DNA of 64,000 nucleotides from Clavelina lepadiformis (lineage: Eukaryota > Chordata > Ascidiacea > Aplousobranchia > Clavelinidae), in assembly GCF_947623445.1 (NCBI RefSeq), contig NC_135245.1:20157501-20221500 (forward strand). Direction: 5' to 3'. Below are positions 14,501 to 24,029 of this stretch, one piece after another. A program made the translations under genes and the position numbers. The first letter of the stretch is position 1. The number at the start of each line of letters is the position of its first letter. Below the pieces are notes generated by a model. The model saw only the letters and a program-made list of their open reading frames with translations, had not been told where the DNA came from and searched no databases.

Positions 14501-16893
14501 TTGTTAATTTCGCTGGTTTTTACCATGAATAGCGTTTGCAGGTCTTTGACAATTGGTGTGAATAATCTTTCGCTTTTGTTCAGTTATATCCAGAAGAGTT
14601 TAAAGTTGGTTGAGTCTGGCGCCACCAAACGATTATTACACAATGCGTTTGTCGTCGCGACAACCTGTCAGGACTCTTTGTTGCCATCCATCGGATATTA
14701 TAAATTCCCGGTAAGATTTCTAAGTAGATTCTGCTCTTGCAGTGTGTTTTACAATATATTATAAATTGCATTGACAACAGAAATTAAAATATGTAACGAT
14801 TTTACCTGTAAGTGACTTTTATCGTATTCCTAATAAATACGCACAAACAAATCATCATGAAATCATTTATGATATCGTGAGACGCATCACGAGTGTCATA
14901 TCACATATTATGATGTGATATTTTTCGCCCATCATTAGATTGTTGTCATGGATAACGCCCATGATGTTCCGGAACCACTCGCTCTTCTGCCATTGGCTCA
15001 TTTTGGATGTGAAAAGCTCCTATTGGCTGGCGACAGCTTATCGACGCAGTCCTTGTCCAATCAAAATCCATTTGGAAACTCTCTATTTAACAGGTAAGTG
15101 GTCTGACGTCATATGCAATTTTGTGACGTTAAAACCACAAGTTTGCCATCAGCATTTTTTCAGGTTGGAACTCGCTGGAAACGAGGCGATCATCCTGACG
15201 TCACAATACCGTTTTCATCCGAGCGTCACGTCACTTATGAACGCGGTGTTTTACAATGGAAAGATGAGGGATGGGGTTTGTGGGGAGGAGAGGTCTAGGC
15301 TGGTGGAGGGGTTGCCCAATTTATGCTTCTATGACGTACCAGGTGTAGAAACCCCTCACGTTGTTGGGTGCGCTTACGTAGAAGCCGCCAATTACGTAAT
15401 AAGCCTGACTGAAATTCGGGCGTCTAAATAAGAAATATCTTTAAATAATCTGAAGACCAATCTCATTCAAATCTAGACGGTTAAGCCCGACGCTGCATGA
15501 GTTAAGTTAGAAGTGTTCAAAATTCTACAGCGGCTTACCGGAAGTGACGTTTTTTGTTTATTCCGGCGCGCAGGTGTTGAGGTGATGACGCAATCTGACG
15601 ATTATTCCAACACAGAAGAGGCAAAATTCATTGCTGACCTCATCACATTATTGCTTAGTCGCGGTGTGCCTGGAGCTGGAATCGCTGTCATGACAACGTA
15701 TGACGCACAAGTTAAAGAAGTGACGTCAGCTTTTGAAGAAATCAAGTAATGTTGACGCTGATTTTCCCCAATTAATATCGTGCTTTTTGCCATGGATATA
15801 TGACGTGGTATGTTTTAGTTTCTATGACGTAGACGAGGTGAATTGCGTCAAGGTGACGTCATGGGATAAGAACAAGCACGGGGAGAAGGATGTGGTGATT
15901 TATTCGAACGCACGCACCTGTGGAAGCCAAGGTCAAAGCGACAGGTGCGCCTCTGTGTGAAATTATTCGAACGTATATAGTTAAGTAAATATAATGAACG
16001 CGAACTGTGAAATACGATTAATATTATGTAGAAGAATATACAATTGATATTGTGACGTAGATGTGTGTTATGTATTACGCTTTTGAATTTTCTCGAATGA
16101 ATATTTGTTTGATTCCAGAGCATGCGATAAACTCAACTTGACATTGAACTCAGCACCTAACTAATATTGTACAACGCGATTTGCCGCCTACTTTTAATGA
16201 ATCCCTTAAAAGATGCCGATGTCTGTTGCAGGGACCTGATTGGTTTGCTCACTCGTGCGCGAAATCATGTGATTATCGTTGCTAACATGAGACATTTGTC
16301 GACCAATGAAAAGTGGAGTCGTGTGATCTGTGAAGCGAAACGTCGTATCGGCGTCATTCAAAGTTCCTTTCACTTCCGGTTTGAGAAATGATACAAATTA
16401 ACGAATTGATATTTTTATTCTTGTTTATTTATTATGGTGATACTAGTCTTTATTACGTAACTATCTAGGGGTCTGTGTTGTTACTTTTGACTTTTATTGA
16501 GCAAGTTTTTGTTTTCTACTTCGAAGGAAATTTTTTGCGAATAATGTCGCTAGAACCGGAAATGACGTGGAAAAGGAAATCCCCTTTCGTGCGACGAACT
16601 TCGGCTTGGATGACGTCGACCCATTGTTACGTCAAGAGGGGTTAGATGAGGACTCTGACCAATCAGATGAAAACTTTGAAAAAAAAGAATTATGTCATGA
16701 AAACGACAATTTAAATCAGACGTCATTTAGTGAACATGATGACGTCAAAAGTAGTATGAAAAGTGAGCTTCGTGACGTCGAAATATCGTCTGCTTCTGAC
16801 AATGACGATATTCCATTATTACGTCATAGACGGAAAGGAAGTATTTTTGTTTTAAGTGAAAGCGATTTGTCGCAAGAAATGTTGGAAATTTAA
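5575..16893 (+). CDS. ZGRF1: ZGRF1-like SF1 helicase: GRF zinc finger plus UPF1-type helicase core
   Basis: ZGRF1 in vertebrates is a GRF-zinc-finger SF1 helicase of homologous recombination and crosslink repair. Exons in consistent phase: 6211-6330, 6536-6693, 6769-6894, 7114-7140, 11601-11645 (uncertain), 11809-11890, 12010-12150, 12245-12376, 12502-12605, 12898-13024, 13564-13742, 14150-14293, 14422-14462, 14584-14710, 14939-15093, 15164-15342, 15574-15745, 15819-15944, 16232-16378, 16554-16893; 5575-5671 is likely but its junction is unresolved. EHLNLLLW precedes a GRF finger (LCNHDAP, RVRKEGPNKGRLFFTC, CKFFKWAD). DSLWVVSKTFDF opens the helicase region. Motif I is GVAASGKT across an intron; motif IV contains TSQYRFHPSV; motif VI contains LLTRARNHVIIVANM. 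Motif II reads VVMDNAHDVPEP and motif III GDSLST, so the catalytic Glu and usual Gln are missing; the motif V area reads DKNKHGEKD where human has DAFQG. The tail is acidic and ends LSQEMLEI. A minus-strand ORF sits in the intron 7141-11600. Confidence 0.88.
7141..7664. other. Intronic sequence of the ZGRF1-like gene
   Basis: A donor (CAG|GTTAAT) follows the short GRF exon at 7140. The sequence up to the antisense gene has no exon I can place with confidence. Confidence 0.5.
7665..11054 (-). CDS. Uncharacterised intronless 1,129-codon ORF nested in a helicase intron
   Basis: A single uninterrupted frame runs from ATG at 11054 (a second in-frame ATG is at 11024) to TAA at 7665-7667. It lies wholly in the largest intron of the ZGRF1-like gene, on the other strand. 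I do not recognise the family. The N-terminus is basic and may be folded (MELDSYLIRHLHQNS, then a Lys-rich stretch). The middle is long, low in hydrophobics and rich in Ser, Asn, Asp and Thr. The last third has basic or amphipathic islands: KKSGIRRLLSRQNT, RPRRSSILEFLQSKFLWERN, SPLKRRIEELQALQGLKQKV and MLRFTRRIAPKVRLPAWQV. It ends KLVVIYANGRGSNIGFKC. No signal peptide or membrane segment is seen. An open frame this long in an AT-rich genome argues strongly that it is coding. Lack of introns suggests a retrogene or one giant exon; an upstream exon cannot be ruled out. Confidence 0.75.
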   Translation of the reverse strand: MLADVNCFTAMELDSYLIRHLHQNSIKNPEIPRKILKKQWPVEKKPVIKLKNKYQNNYMLVRQPPPLVVARKLPWGRKRNHCCKKSEAKKQETVCDVTIKKYTTDLIHRSNDAESTRVKKMHNKEINQIKMQTFSKDVKKQIKAAWPKWPKENSEMISLMWNKRKSKECSIKAPAKIKPMFKENPDNFDISSNNELMDWTIDMTSAATTPSVFTKESSMETLCRNNEIVGLASSADYLELDESLNSLEQTNKSRLSGRASQTSSGNMLDSFVVSGETFISEDNLNDDETQWSFVSQSHLHSQSDCMTPTFDEHQTSGSSLDSEDNDLSYVTCARNVQKLQNGYIATDHCNIQANMEAAVSCIQNNEIGDHTPGSVARELKMTDVNERNTQVDNILKTHSYILSGANDAYPGDNNSIHRHLSESDNDNSDVVNSRPDIEKNSNITFKVSTKSDVHSHSRLKLDVTKKSFADVVAVNCLTTSDTDKKIKVSEKRGENKSETPTILNSECAKLTATEDKNTEIDDIDSNPTSQTDCTTNTSINLAVKIAEHSFEQHEAKHGRDTSCHMNLQDTLRGLPDTTPVMERNRQKITDMEDLHCSVMPHQIPSTPSSSAGRRVKPKKSGIRRLLSRQNTASAKSDNSDNKIKSGKDGDKKRGLQLLFDKPYKATLLRKEVNIGRRVHMERKEREDTLGVPCIVPINKNGQTQQKAFQRPSSKDSTVSYSKPRPIRPRRSSILEFLQSKFLWERNPSTKPKEEMQNEACTKLQTDCNLKLCQNGCDELEDFETYENFGLLSEKKPLHEKYTCRLGAPATGQPQTSTNTKNCKESSFYATNQINVTQRKQRRNNTASPIPDTDAYNTLDRSPLKRRIEELQALQGLKQKVKPILLNKIELNTSDYEGEISDEKTYKKTVPAMLRFTRRIAPKVRLPAWQVQLQKDAAFAKTSQPFAKDATAQCSPIYLDTDCFACTKNNLTKSTSTSYRASHSSRVNSALKFSMEGQMEFDSTDEQSENAQIIKWSNKLGNMFEVTSENGKYGKISCSKDLTSMPMQAPSQKFNMERNGGITKSTLDSRKELTKRAWKRLTDTKVAKSEEKSSKITLQESNQRLQNNTIKEKLVVIYANGRGSNIGFKC
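12669..12842. mobile_element. 174-bp hAT-type MITE in a helicase intron
   Basis: The ends are CAGTGTTTTTTTTAAGG and CCTTAAAAAAAAACCTG, near-complementary. An exact 8-bp duplication CTGATGTA flanks it (12661-12668 and 12843-12850). Inside the left end is a perfect hairpin, GGGGGACCG-AAA-CGGTCCCCC (12692-12712). It is non-coding and lies between exons 12502-12605 and 12898-13024. It differs in sequence from the CAGGG elements elsewhere in the window. Confidence 0.82.
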
Positions 16894-16956
16894 ACCTACG
16901 TTCGATTTCTATTTCTACAACTTGTTGTGTTTGTGTTCTCGTTTGATATTTATTTT

Positions 16957-16962
16957 AATAAA
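16957..16962 (+). promoter_or_regulatory. Polyadenylation signal AATAAA of the ZGRF1-like gene
   Basis: A canonical AATAAA lies 64 bp after the helicase stop codon (16891-16893) and 86 bp before the trypsin start codon. It fits the 3' end of the helicase mRNA. Confidence 0.6.
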
Positions 16963-17047
16963 CCCTTCCACTTGCACCTGTCTGTTCCCATGCGTGACGT
17001 CATTCTAATGTTTACCTCGTCTGGATGCGAACGCTTGTGTCGTCACA

Positions 17048-18720
17048 ATGGCCAAATTGTTCGAGATGAGACTGAGCGAACTAGTGCTGGTTATTTTCCT
17101 CATTGGAGGTGAGTTCAGATTGGCTTCAGTTTTAGTCGATATGTGGCTTCATGTCGGACTCTATTTGCAGTTTCGACGGCGGAAGACCGTGTGATTGGGG
17201 GAATACCCGCCGTACCCCACTCTGTGCCCCACATTGCTCACTTGGACGGCCCCACCTTCTTCTGCGGTGGGTCCTTGATAGAAAGCGAGTGGGTCCTGTC
17301 GGCCGCACATTGCTATAAACCGTAAGTCACTTGACTTGTTGCAGCGGGAGGATTTAAGTTGGTGAATAATGCGCTGAGTTAAACATGAGCAGAACTGCAC
17401 AGCTAAGATGCGATGTTGAGTTAATCAGGATTACGTCATTGCTGTGTTATCGTCATCCTAGTTTTATTTGTTCATCACATCATCTGGGATTCCCCGCAGA
17501 GCCGCTTACTTCTCCGTCGTACTTGGCGACCATGACCTCAGTCACGATGACGTCACCGAACAGGTCTTGCAGCCATGTTTTGTGATCCCCCATCCGCGCT
17601 ACAACGCTGTGACGAAAGATAATGACGTCATGCTTATTAAACTATCGGTAAGTTCCAGATACAAACCTCAGTACGATCTAAGACTTAGATTCTAAGTCAT
17701 TGGAGTTTCAAATTTTCCAGGAATCTGCTGTGTTAAACGCCTACGTGCAAACTGTCCCTCTACCGCCACCCTACGTCGAACCAGCAGTGGGTGAAACTTG
17801 CTCGGTTTGTGGTTGGGGCAACGTTCAAGCAGCGGGAAGTAAGTGACTTGTCATAGTGACGCGCTTGTGCAACCTTATTCAAATCCCACTGGACGGTGAT
17901 ATTCCACCTTCACATTCCAGCATGAGCTTGCTTTTTAAAGGATTACGTCATCTACACAGTGGCTTCTGCATCAATGCCGACCTTGCTATAATCTCAGAAA
18001 TAAAAATCTTGATTAATAATATTTGGCAATACCTTCAGTTCTGTTTATTTCCAACGTTCAAACCAAGCTCGTAAAAATATCCAAAAATGTTGGAGTTATT
18101 GACAGATCTAATCTCTGCTCTGCTGCTGCCTTTTGCGCGGGTATAGCTGCAGATTCCCCTATCTAGCATTCATGCCTCGGCTCTTATATATTTAAACTGA
18201 CAAGCACGGAACACGTGGCCGACATTTCGTTGTATCAGTTGAAAATTAACAACACGCAAACATAAATGAGCCTTGTCATTTTCAGATGTCTATCCTTCCA
18301 CGCTTCACTGCGTGCACATGCCTGTCCTCGCCACGTCATCGTGTAATGACGTCACTTCCTACAACGGGCAGGTCACAGAAAACATGTTTTGTATTGGGTC
18401 CTTGGATGGCGGTACAGACGCCTGTGACGTAAGTTATTTTTAATCGCGTGATAAGGACAAGTTATTATTGCTTTATGACATGACACAAATGGCCGTTATT
18501 ACGTAACTTAACAATCTGGTAACAGGGTAAATTAGTCAACCAACGCTAACCCAAGGCTTTATAACTTCAGGGTGACTCTGGTGGCCCAGCAACATGCGAC
18601 GGAACCCTAACAGGGGTAGTATCGTGGGGTTATGGGTGCGCTTACCCCAATTTTCCGGGGATTTACATCAAAGTCTCCTACTTCGTAGATTGGATTCACG
18701 CCGTCGTGTCCACAAATTGA
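17048..18720 (+). CDS. Secreted trypsin-like serine protease (S1A)
   Basis: Six exons: 17048-17108, 17171-17321, 17500-17647, 17721-17838, 18286-18428 and 18571-18720. They total 771 nt (256 residues), and every junction is GT-AG and in phase. The protein starts [20 protein letters not shown], a clear signal peptide. A very short propeptide ends EDR before the mature start [11 protein letters not shown], so activation would follow Arg as in trypsinogens. The triad is present: His in LSAAHCY, Asp in NDVMLIKL and Ser in GDSGGP. DACDGDSGGP puts Asp at the S1 specificity position, so cleavage after Lys or Arg is expected. GWG and SWGYGC complete the fold. There are no extra domains, which suggests a digestive or secreted protease. 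The start is only 154 bp after the helicase stop on the same strand. Annotation as an S1A trypsin is secure; the particular paralogue is not identified. Confidence 0.95.
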
Positions 18721-19275
18721 ACTTCTTTACGTTGTTATGATAATTTTGACTTTCAAGCGAGGTTCAAGGTGAACAGTGTTGGGGCTTGGAAAGGGGCTGC
18801 CCCGACATAACTATCTAAATTCATGGTGTTTCTGTCAAGAATCTCGCAGGTTAAATATTAACTCTGTTGGAAGCAGTGGGTGGCGGCGACCTGTCAAAAC
18901 TAGCAAACGAAAAGATATTCACATTTCCAGCGCGACTACCATTTTAAACGGACTATATTTGGCTGCAGTTAGGTGTGCGGCTCGCAGGAATGCGAGCCGT
19001 TTTCAATACCCAGTAGTGCTATTGCTTCAATGCTTCGAGGTTTAACCGATTAACTTTAATGTTGATTGAAACAGAAAAAGCCACATAATACGTAGGTACT
19101 ACACCGATTTCAGAAAAAATACAAATATGGAATTTCTAACGTAACGTGTTACCAGGACTCGATATAATGTCTCACTAGGGTAATATGCAAGATATACAGT
19201 ATGAGTGGTAAGTAATACAGGAACGGTATATGGTTGATGGTTGATTCCTAATATGTCGCTGAAACCTGTGTAATT
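18721..19275. other. Intergenic between convergent genes
   Basis: The trypsin (+) and hydroxylase (-) genes converge here. A short perfect hairpin, CGGCTCGCA-GGAA-TGCGAGCCG, lies near 18977-18998. No other feature is seen. Confidence 0.5.
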
Positions 19276-20808
19276 TCAATCTGTCTTGTTCCGTTGTCTC
19301 ATCCATTCTAGCATGGTGTCCAGGTAAGTGAAGATCGGTTGGTAGTATCTGGAAGCGCATGTAAGATGCATCAGGTTCCTTTACGTATTAAAGGATTATT
19401 TGATGTCTACGCCACTTACCTGGCGCCGTATTCGTGGTGCTCAAAATGTCGTCTAGGGCCGCCTATCACTCCCCAAGGCACAATCTTCTCATAAGAATAA
19501 GGCAGGTCAAGGCCACTGTGGTTTAGGATGAGCACAAGGACGTAGAAAAAAGTAAAGATACTTCTAGTCAATGGATGAGCGCTTACCACCTGCGATGACG
19601 TCAGTTTTGTGGATTTAATAAAAGTTACACATCAAGGGCAACCGCACAGTAATATAAATTCAGCAGCAAACAATAAAAGCGTAAATTTTCGAGCATCTGG
19701 CCCCAATACTCGAAGTTGAATTTTAAGTATCAAAATGAAAGTAGAATAACTAAAGGTATCGTAAAACCGACTACACTGGTTTTACATTGGATCACAAAAG
19801 CGCGAAAATTTTTAAACCAATCCATGACAAACCTTGAGGCCGAAATTAGCTGTCAGAACTGTGGCCAATCTGTCCACAAAGTGAAGACGGTTGGTCACTT
19901 TGACATTGACAAAATCGTGGGTGTGATGCTGCTTGTGAAAAATCCTGTTCAACATCACTTTATGACGGAAAATGCTTGCAATGTAAGCTTTAACGTTGCT
20001 GCTTTTTGGCCTATAAAGTTCACCTTGTCTTTGTAGTCTACCTGTAAAAGAGAGCACTCTTGTGGAAGGCCAGATGTAGCGCGAAGAATAAGGCGTCGAA
20101 TATGACGACACTGAGCAGTAGATGAACGGCGATGTCCTTTAGCATAGGAGCATTTTCTGGTAGAGCTCTTGTGATCTTAAATAAGAAATAAAGAAGAGTT
20201 CCAACCACAAATATCAGAGAAGAAGGTCCACTTTTACCTGAATCCAATGATTTCTTTTCTCTGCTATGACACCCTCGGGCACTCCCGCGTAATGCTTAAC
20301 GTGGAAAGTGTCAAGAAATCCAAAGATGCAAAAATATTCAAGCGTCTCGAAGCCAGTTTCACCACAACCTTTGTCTTCCCAATTACCAGCACCGCTGCTG
20401 ATTCTGCCCAAGGGACAAAATTTGTTCTATAACTTTTGCAGTCCAGTATATATGCATTAATATTAACCATAGGGTTCCGTTTTTGTCTCACTTCGTTAGT
20501 AGGCTATGACTTAAGTTTTCTAAGACTTACTTATACTTTGCTCCAATGCCAAGTCTATCTACGCATCTAAACATCAGGTACATAGGAAAGGTGAGCGCTA
20601 TAACGTACAAAGTCTCATTATAGACTGTATTGTACCACCACGTATGACGTAACCAGTTCCAATACCAGTCGATGACGTATTGAACTTGGTCGGAATTCTG
20701 GTAAACCAACCACAAGGAACTGAGCAGAAATATTCTGATTACGGTGATGCCGGGGTCAGGCTTTTTCTTGGCTTCATCTAACTTCTTAGATGATCCAATA
20801 CCAGTCAT
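19276..20808 (-). CDS. Fatty acid hydroxylase / sterol desaturase superfamily membrane enzyme
   Basis: Six exons in transcription order: 20808-20531, 20403-20238, 20175-20042, 19944-19833, 19589-19420 and 19348-19276. They total 933 nt (310 residues) with every phase matching. The ATG at 20808 begins MTGIGSSKKLDEAKKKPDPG. The three His boxes of the di-iron family are in order: HLAFH (HX3H), HKQHH within RIFHKQHHTH, and HFEHH (HX2HH) within GGPRRHFEHHEYG. NHSGLDLPY just before the last box is also typical. At least four hydrophobic segments (VIRIFLLSSLWLVY, LYVIALTFPMYLMF, VHLLLSVVIFDALFFALHL, IFTFFYVLVLILNH) fit an ER enzyme with the His clusters on the cytosolic face. The family oxidises sterols or lipid chains using O2. 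The exact substrate cannot be read from the sequence; similarity to the general family is clearer than to any one of C4-methylsterol oxidase, lathosterol oxidase or cholesterol 25-hydroxylase. Confidence 0.9.
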
Positions 20809-22427
20809 TGTGACGTGATAAAGCTATACGGAGCTTTCGGGTGGGACGAGCAAAAATTAAGATCGCTTTCTGACTAGATTTGCTTTTCAGCCAGAGTGGG
20901 TTCACGCCTTTAGATTCACATATTTTCCCCTGACTGGTCACGATTCATTTCCGGAACGTAGCAAATTTTTGCCTACTGACAAACTGAAAAATGATTGTGA
21001 GTCGATACCTTCTAGAATGTAGATTGTTTCTACAAGTTTGAGTTGTAATGAAATTATTGAGTTATGGAAACCTTTCCAAAAACTTTCTTTTGAAATTTCG
21101 TTATCCATATTATTTTCAAAGCATTTATTCATTTCATTTTTGAAAAAACTCAATTGTGACTAAGTCATCGGTGTTTTGAACATTTTATAGTTAAGTAGTT
21201 TATCCACTTGCAATGTTCACTGTTCGTGTAGGAAGCCCGCTCACTGCAATCGCGTGATGGATTGACTTTTCCGTTTGCTTTCTTTAGGGTTAGTCTTCTA
21301 GATATAGTGCTGCCACGAAAACAAGTTTTACGTCACAAATAACAAAACGCGCCAAAGCTGCAATTATTAATATGAATGCATTCAGATCTCGTTAATTCGA
21401 GCCCTGAACAACCGGAATCTCCGCTATCCGGTACAAAACTACAAGAACGGATTTCTTTCTATGCGTATTACCCCAATAATCCGGAAACCCTGCTGTCCGA
21501 TTTTGACAGAGAAATTTCGGAACAAATGAACTAAATCAATAGAAAAAAATCTGACAAATCGAGTTGTAAAGTGCGGAGCGAAACAAAATGCTTGTGAATG
21601 CAAGTTGTTTTGTAGATGACAAAACAATGGCCAATTATCTACGGACGATGAAAGCAGCCGCCTCACTCCTGGGCTTCTGTGATAGGCTTGAGTCTAATGA
21701 AATTTTATAATCAGGCTACAAGCAATAGACTTGAATAAACTTGAGGTTTGTAGATGGTGCTACTTCACACTTCATAACATACAATCAGATGCTATTATCT
21801 GTTTCAGAGTTACGGAGCGCGATATCTGTGACAGGATGATTGATTGATTGATGAACGATCTGTCATATCAAATATTAATCGATCTTTTGGTTCGGTTTTG
21901 ATTTGTTTGTTTAAAACGTTGCCACAAAACCAACAGATATTCAGTTGAATTGTCGCCGAAACCAACAAAGATTGAAGATCGGATGCTGCCATCCTACTCA
22001 GCAGCAATTGATTGAAGTTAAGTCGCCTCTTTTCCTACAAAAGTTAAACTGTGCTCAGCACGAAGCCGTCTAACATTTAGTTATTTTAACAATTTTTGGC
22101 GCCTGAACTTGTCAGGAAGGAGATCAACCAACCACGCAAACGATAGAAGCGTCATCTTTTATGTTGTCACAACCTGTCAAAAAGAATTTTTTTTAGAAGT
22201 GGGCAAAATAAAAAGCGAGAGGGCAATTGTCTTTCGCTCAATTGTTTTTAATGAGATCAAGATTAAAAAAAACCCATGGCGAGCATTATAAAGGAAAAAT
22301 TTAACAAAGAACAAACTGGCGCTAAAATTTTAGTTAACTTAGCACGTTTATTTATACTTAATATAGTAATAGTAGGCCTATTAATTAAAACGTGAAAGGT
22401 ACAAAACATTGCGCATAAAGCAGTTAA
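20809..22427. other. Intergenic; repeat-derived
   Basis: No gene is supported. Near 21411-21430 is CCGGAATCTCCGCTATCCGG, a motif that recurs as its reverse complement near 40968, so a repeat family is likely. A candidate retrotransposon primer-binding site lies at 22097. Confidence 0.45.
22097..22116 (+). mobile_element. tRNA-Lys-type primer binding site, remnant LTR element
   Basis: TGGCGCCTGAACTTGTCAGG resembles the TGGCGCCCGAAC primer-binding sites complementary to tRNA-Lys 3' ends. I see no gag-pol frame after it and could not fix LTR borders upstream, so this is a weak remnant call. Confidence 0.3.
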
Positions 22428-23418
22428 AGCTGCAGAGGAAGAATAAAATACTTGGCGGTCGTATGTGTCTGCGTGTTTTTGAGTTTCATCAAGAAATCGG
22501 CGTCTTGCGATTCCGAGGAAATTTGTTTGAAGATACCGACATCGAAATTTCGAGGAACCTGCTTACGCGACTCAGATGAAACCAAACAACTCGGAGCGGC
22601 GCTAAGAGGTAAATAGCGTCTGTTAGTGAAAGAGGTTTTGCATTTTGACGAAACTTTGTATTAATTAACGTTGATTCTGCTTATTTAGTTCATTCTAATT
22701 TTGTAATCTTTTGTCGCTGTTGTGCAACGCTGGTGCTAACCAATACCAAGCATTTTACACTAACCTAGCGCACACCTTCATAGCACACAATCACCTAACG
22801 CACATTTTCATTGCACACAATAACCTAACGCACATGCTTGTGCCAGAGTCCTGCGCTGGCGGTTTCATCTTCGACGGAGCCTGCATCGAGCTGCTCTACT
22901 CGCGAGGAACAGGAGAAGCCTACAGGAACGCGGTGAGGTTATGCGCCGCAAGAAACGCGACCCTCGTCGAAATCGCATCCGACAGAATGTTTGACGTCAT
23001 TTTGAATTATGTCAACAGTACGTGGGGCGCGTATGCGAATGGAATCCACGTCGAGTGGGTTAACGTGTGGTTGGGAATGACGTATGATGTAATAATTAGT
23101 TTTGTGGCGCTTGCTACTGGATTTGAATACTATGAACAATTATGAAGACAATAAATAGTAAACATACAAGCGAGAGCTCACTTATCTCCACAGATCTCGG
23201 CTTTCCCTGCTCGCTCGTTGAACCTCCAATCTGGTGGCCAAGTGACGTCACAACGGTGGTATCCGAGCTACCCTCGGCCAGAATCGATCAGAACTAACGT
23301 CATGATGCATGTTGGGTATTTCCCACACAGGAGCAGTGGGATTTTCAACTACCGGCCGCTCTACACAGGGGGTGTCCCACTTTGCACATACCGGCTTAGA
23401 GAGAATTACCACTTCTGA
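22428..23418 (+). CDS. Secreted C-type lectin-like domain protein, 5' end incomplete
   Basis: Three in-phase exons: an open stretch 22428-22608, then 22847-23088 and 23194-23418 (TGA). The first holds a hydrophobic signal-like run (LAVVCVCVFLSFIKKSASC) but no in-frame ATG, so the start is in an upstream exon. A Cys-bearing linker follows (CLKIPTSKFRGTCLRD). The lectin-like domain begins ESCAGGFIFDGACIELLYS and continues with AVRLCAARNATLVEIASD and a WLGMTYD core. The last exon has RWYPSYP and ends GVPLCTYR, in the place of the usual final Cys strand. I see no EPN or QPD triplet and no WND, so Ca2+-dependent sugar binding is doubtful. The exons lie 5' of a selectin-type sushi exon, but the frame stops before it. 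Family fold assignment is good; ligand unknown. Confidence 0.65.
22757..22838 (+). repeat. 30-bp tandem repeat abutting a splice acceptor
   Basis: About 2.6 copies of a unit like ACCTAACGCACATTTTCATT followed by GCACACAATA. The last copy runs into the acceptor of the lectin exon at 22847 and so may affect splicing or the polypyrimidine context. Confidence 0.7.
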
Positions 23419-23533
23419 CGTCGCTACCGTGTTGTGCAAATAATGTGAAATATACGATTATGAAAATACATGATCACAAATGTGCCTTCAATTCAACTTT
23501 TCCTCAAAGCCATGTCGCTGAATGCCCTCGTTC

Positions 23534-23650
23534 AGTAAGACTACTTTGTTTAACGCGGCTAAATGTTCTCGTAGTCGTTCAATAAACCACTTCAATGCTC
23601 GCCAGGTTTACTCGACTTTTTAAAATATTTGACACTTGCAGGGCTATAGA
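23534..23650 (+). repeat. Dispersed repeat, copy 1
   Basis: It contains TTTGTTTAACGCGGCTAA, GTAGTCGTTCAAT, TCGACTTTTTAAAATATTTG and ACACTTGCAG. These match, in order and spacing, a copy on the same strand near 33564. No coding potential is seen. Confidence 0.65.
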
Positions 23651-23862
23651 GTGGAGTAGTGGCGAGCGTTCCAATTCAAGTCTTCTATTCCAAAGCAAAG
23701 TGAAAATATGTATGTAACATGTTGGTATAAGCTTAGCTTTGTAACATCACAACACAATGTGTGCAATCATTGCATGCATACCTTTAACGTCATCATTTAT
23801 CTTGCTACAACGTTTGTCAACATCACGATGCCATGGCTCAGCAGGAGCGTGTTTGGTTTTAG

Positions 23863-24029
23863 AATTTTGTCCTGCCCTAAATATTGACAACGGATTCGTC
23901 GAGTGTGACGACAGTGAGAAGCTCGGCTCAGTCTGTCGCTTCAGTTGCAAAGAACTGTACACTTTGAACGGAGCAAGGACGACAGCTTGTGTTGACAATA
24001 TATTCGGTGATGCAAGGTGGAGCTGTAGG
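23863..24029 (+). CDS. Selectin-type sushi (CCP) module exon
   Basis: The exon lies between an acceptor (GGTTTTAG) and a weak donor (AGG|GTAGAC). It starts with two codon bases and encodes one module: CPALNIDNGFVECDD, then GSVCRFSCKELYTLNG, then TTAC and a final WSC. The six-cysteine spacing, with the extra VEC/GSVC pair, is that of sushi modules in selectins. Its position just after a C-type lectin-like gene on the same strand recalls a selectin-like protein. However, the lectin's last exon has a stop at 23416 and no donor in the right phase, so a joined transcript is unproven. Alternatives are a separate gene or a stranded exon. Reading on, the frame ends at TAG about 24045. Confidence 0.6.

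Noticed and set aside
18977..18998. Hairpin CGGCTCGCA/TGCGAGCCG as a histone-type 3' stem-loop
   Set aside because: Loop and stem differ from the histone consensus and no histone gene is near.
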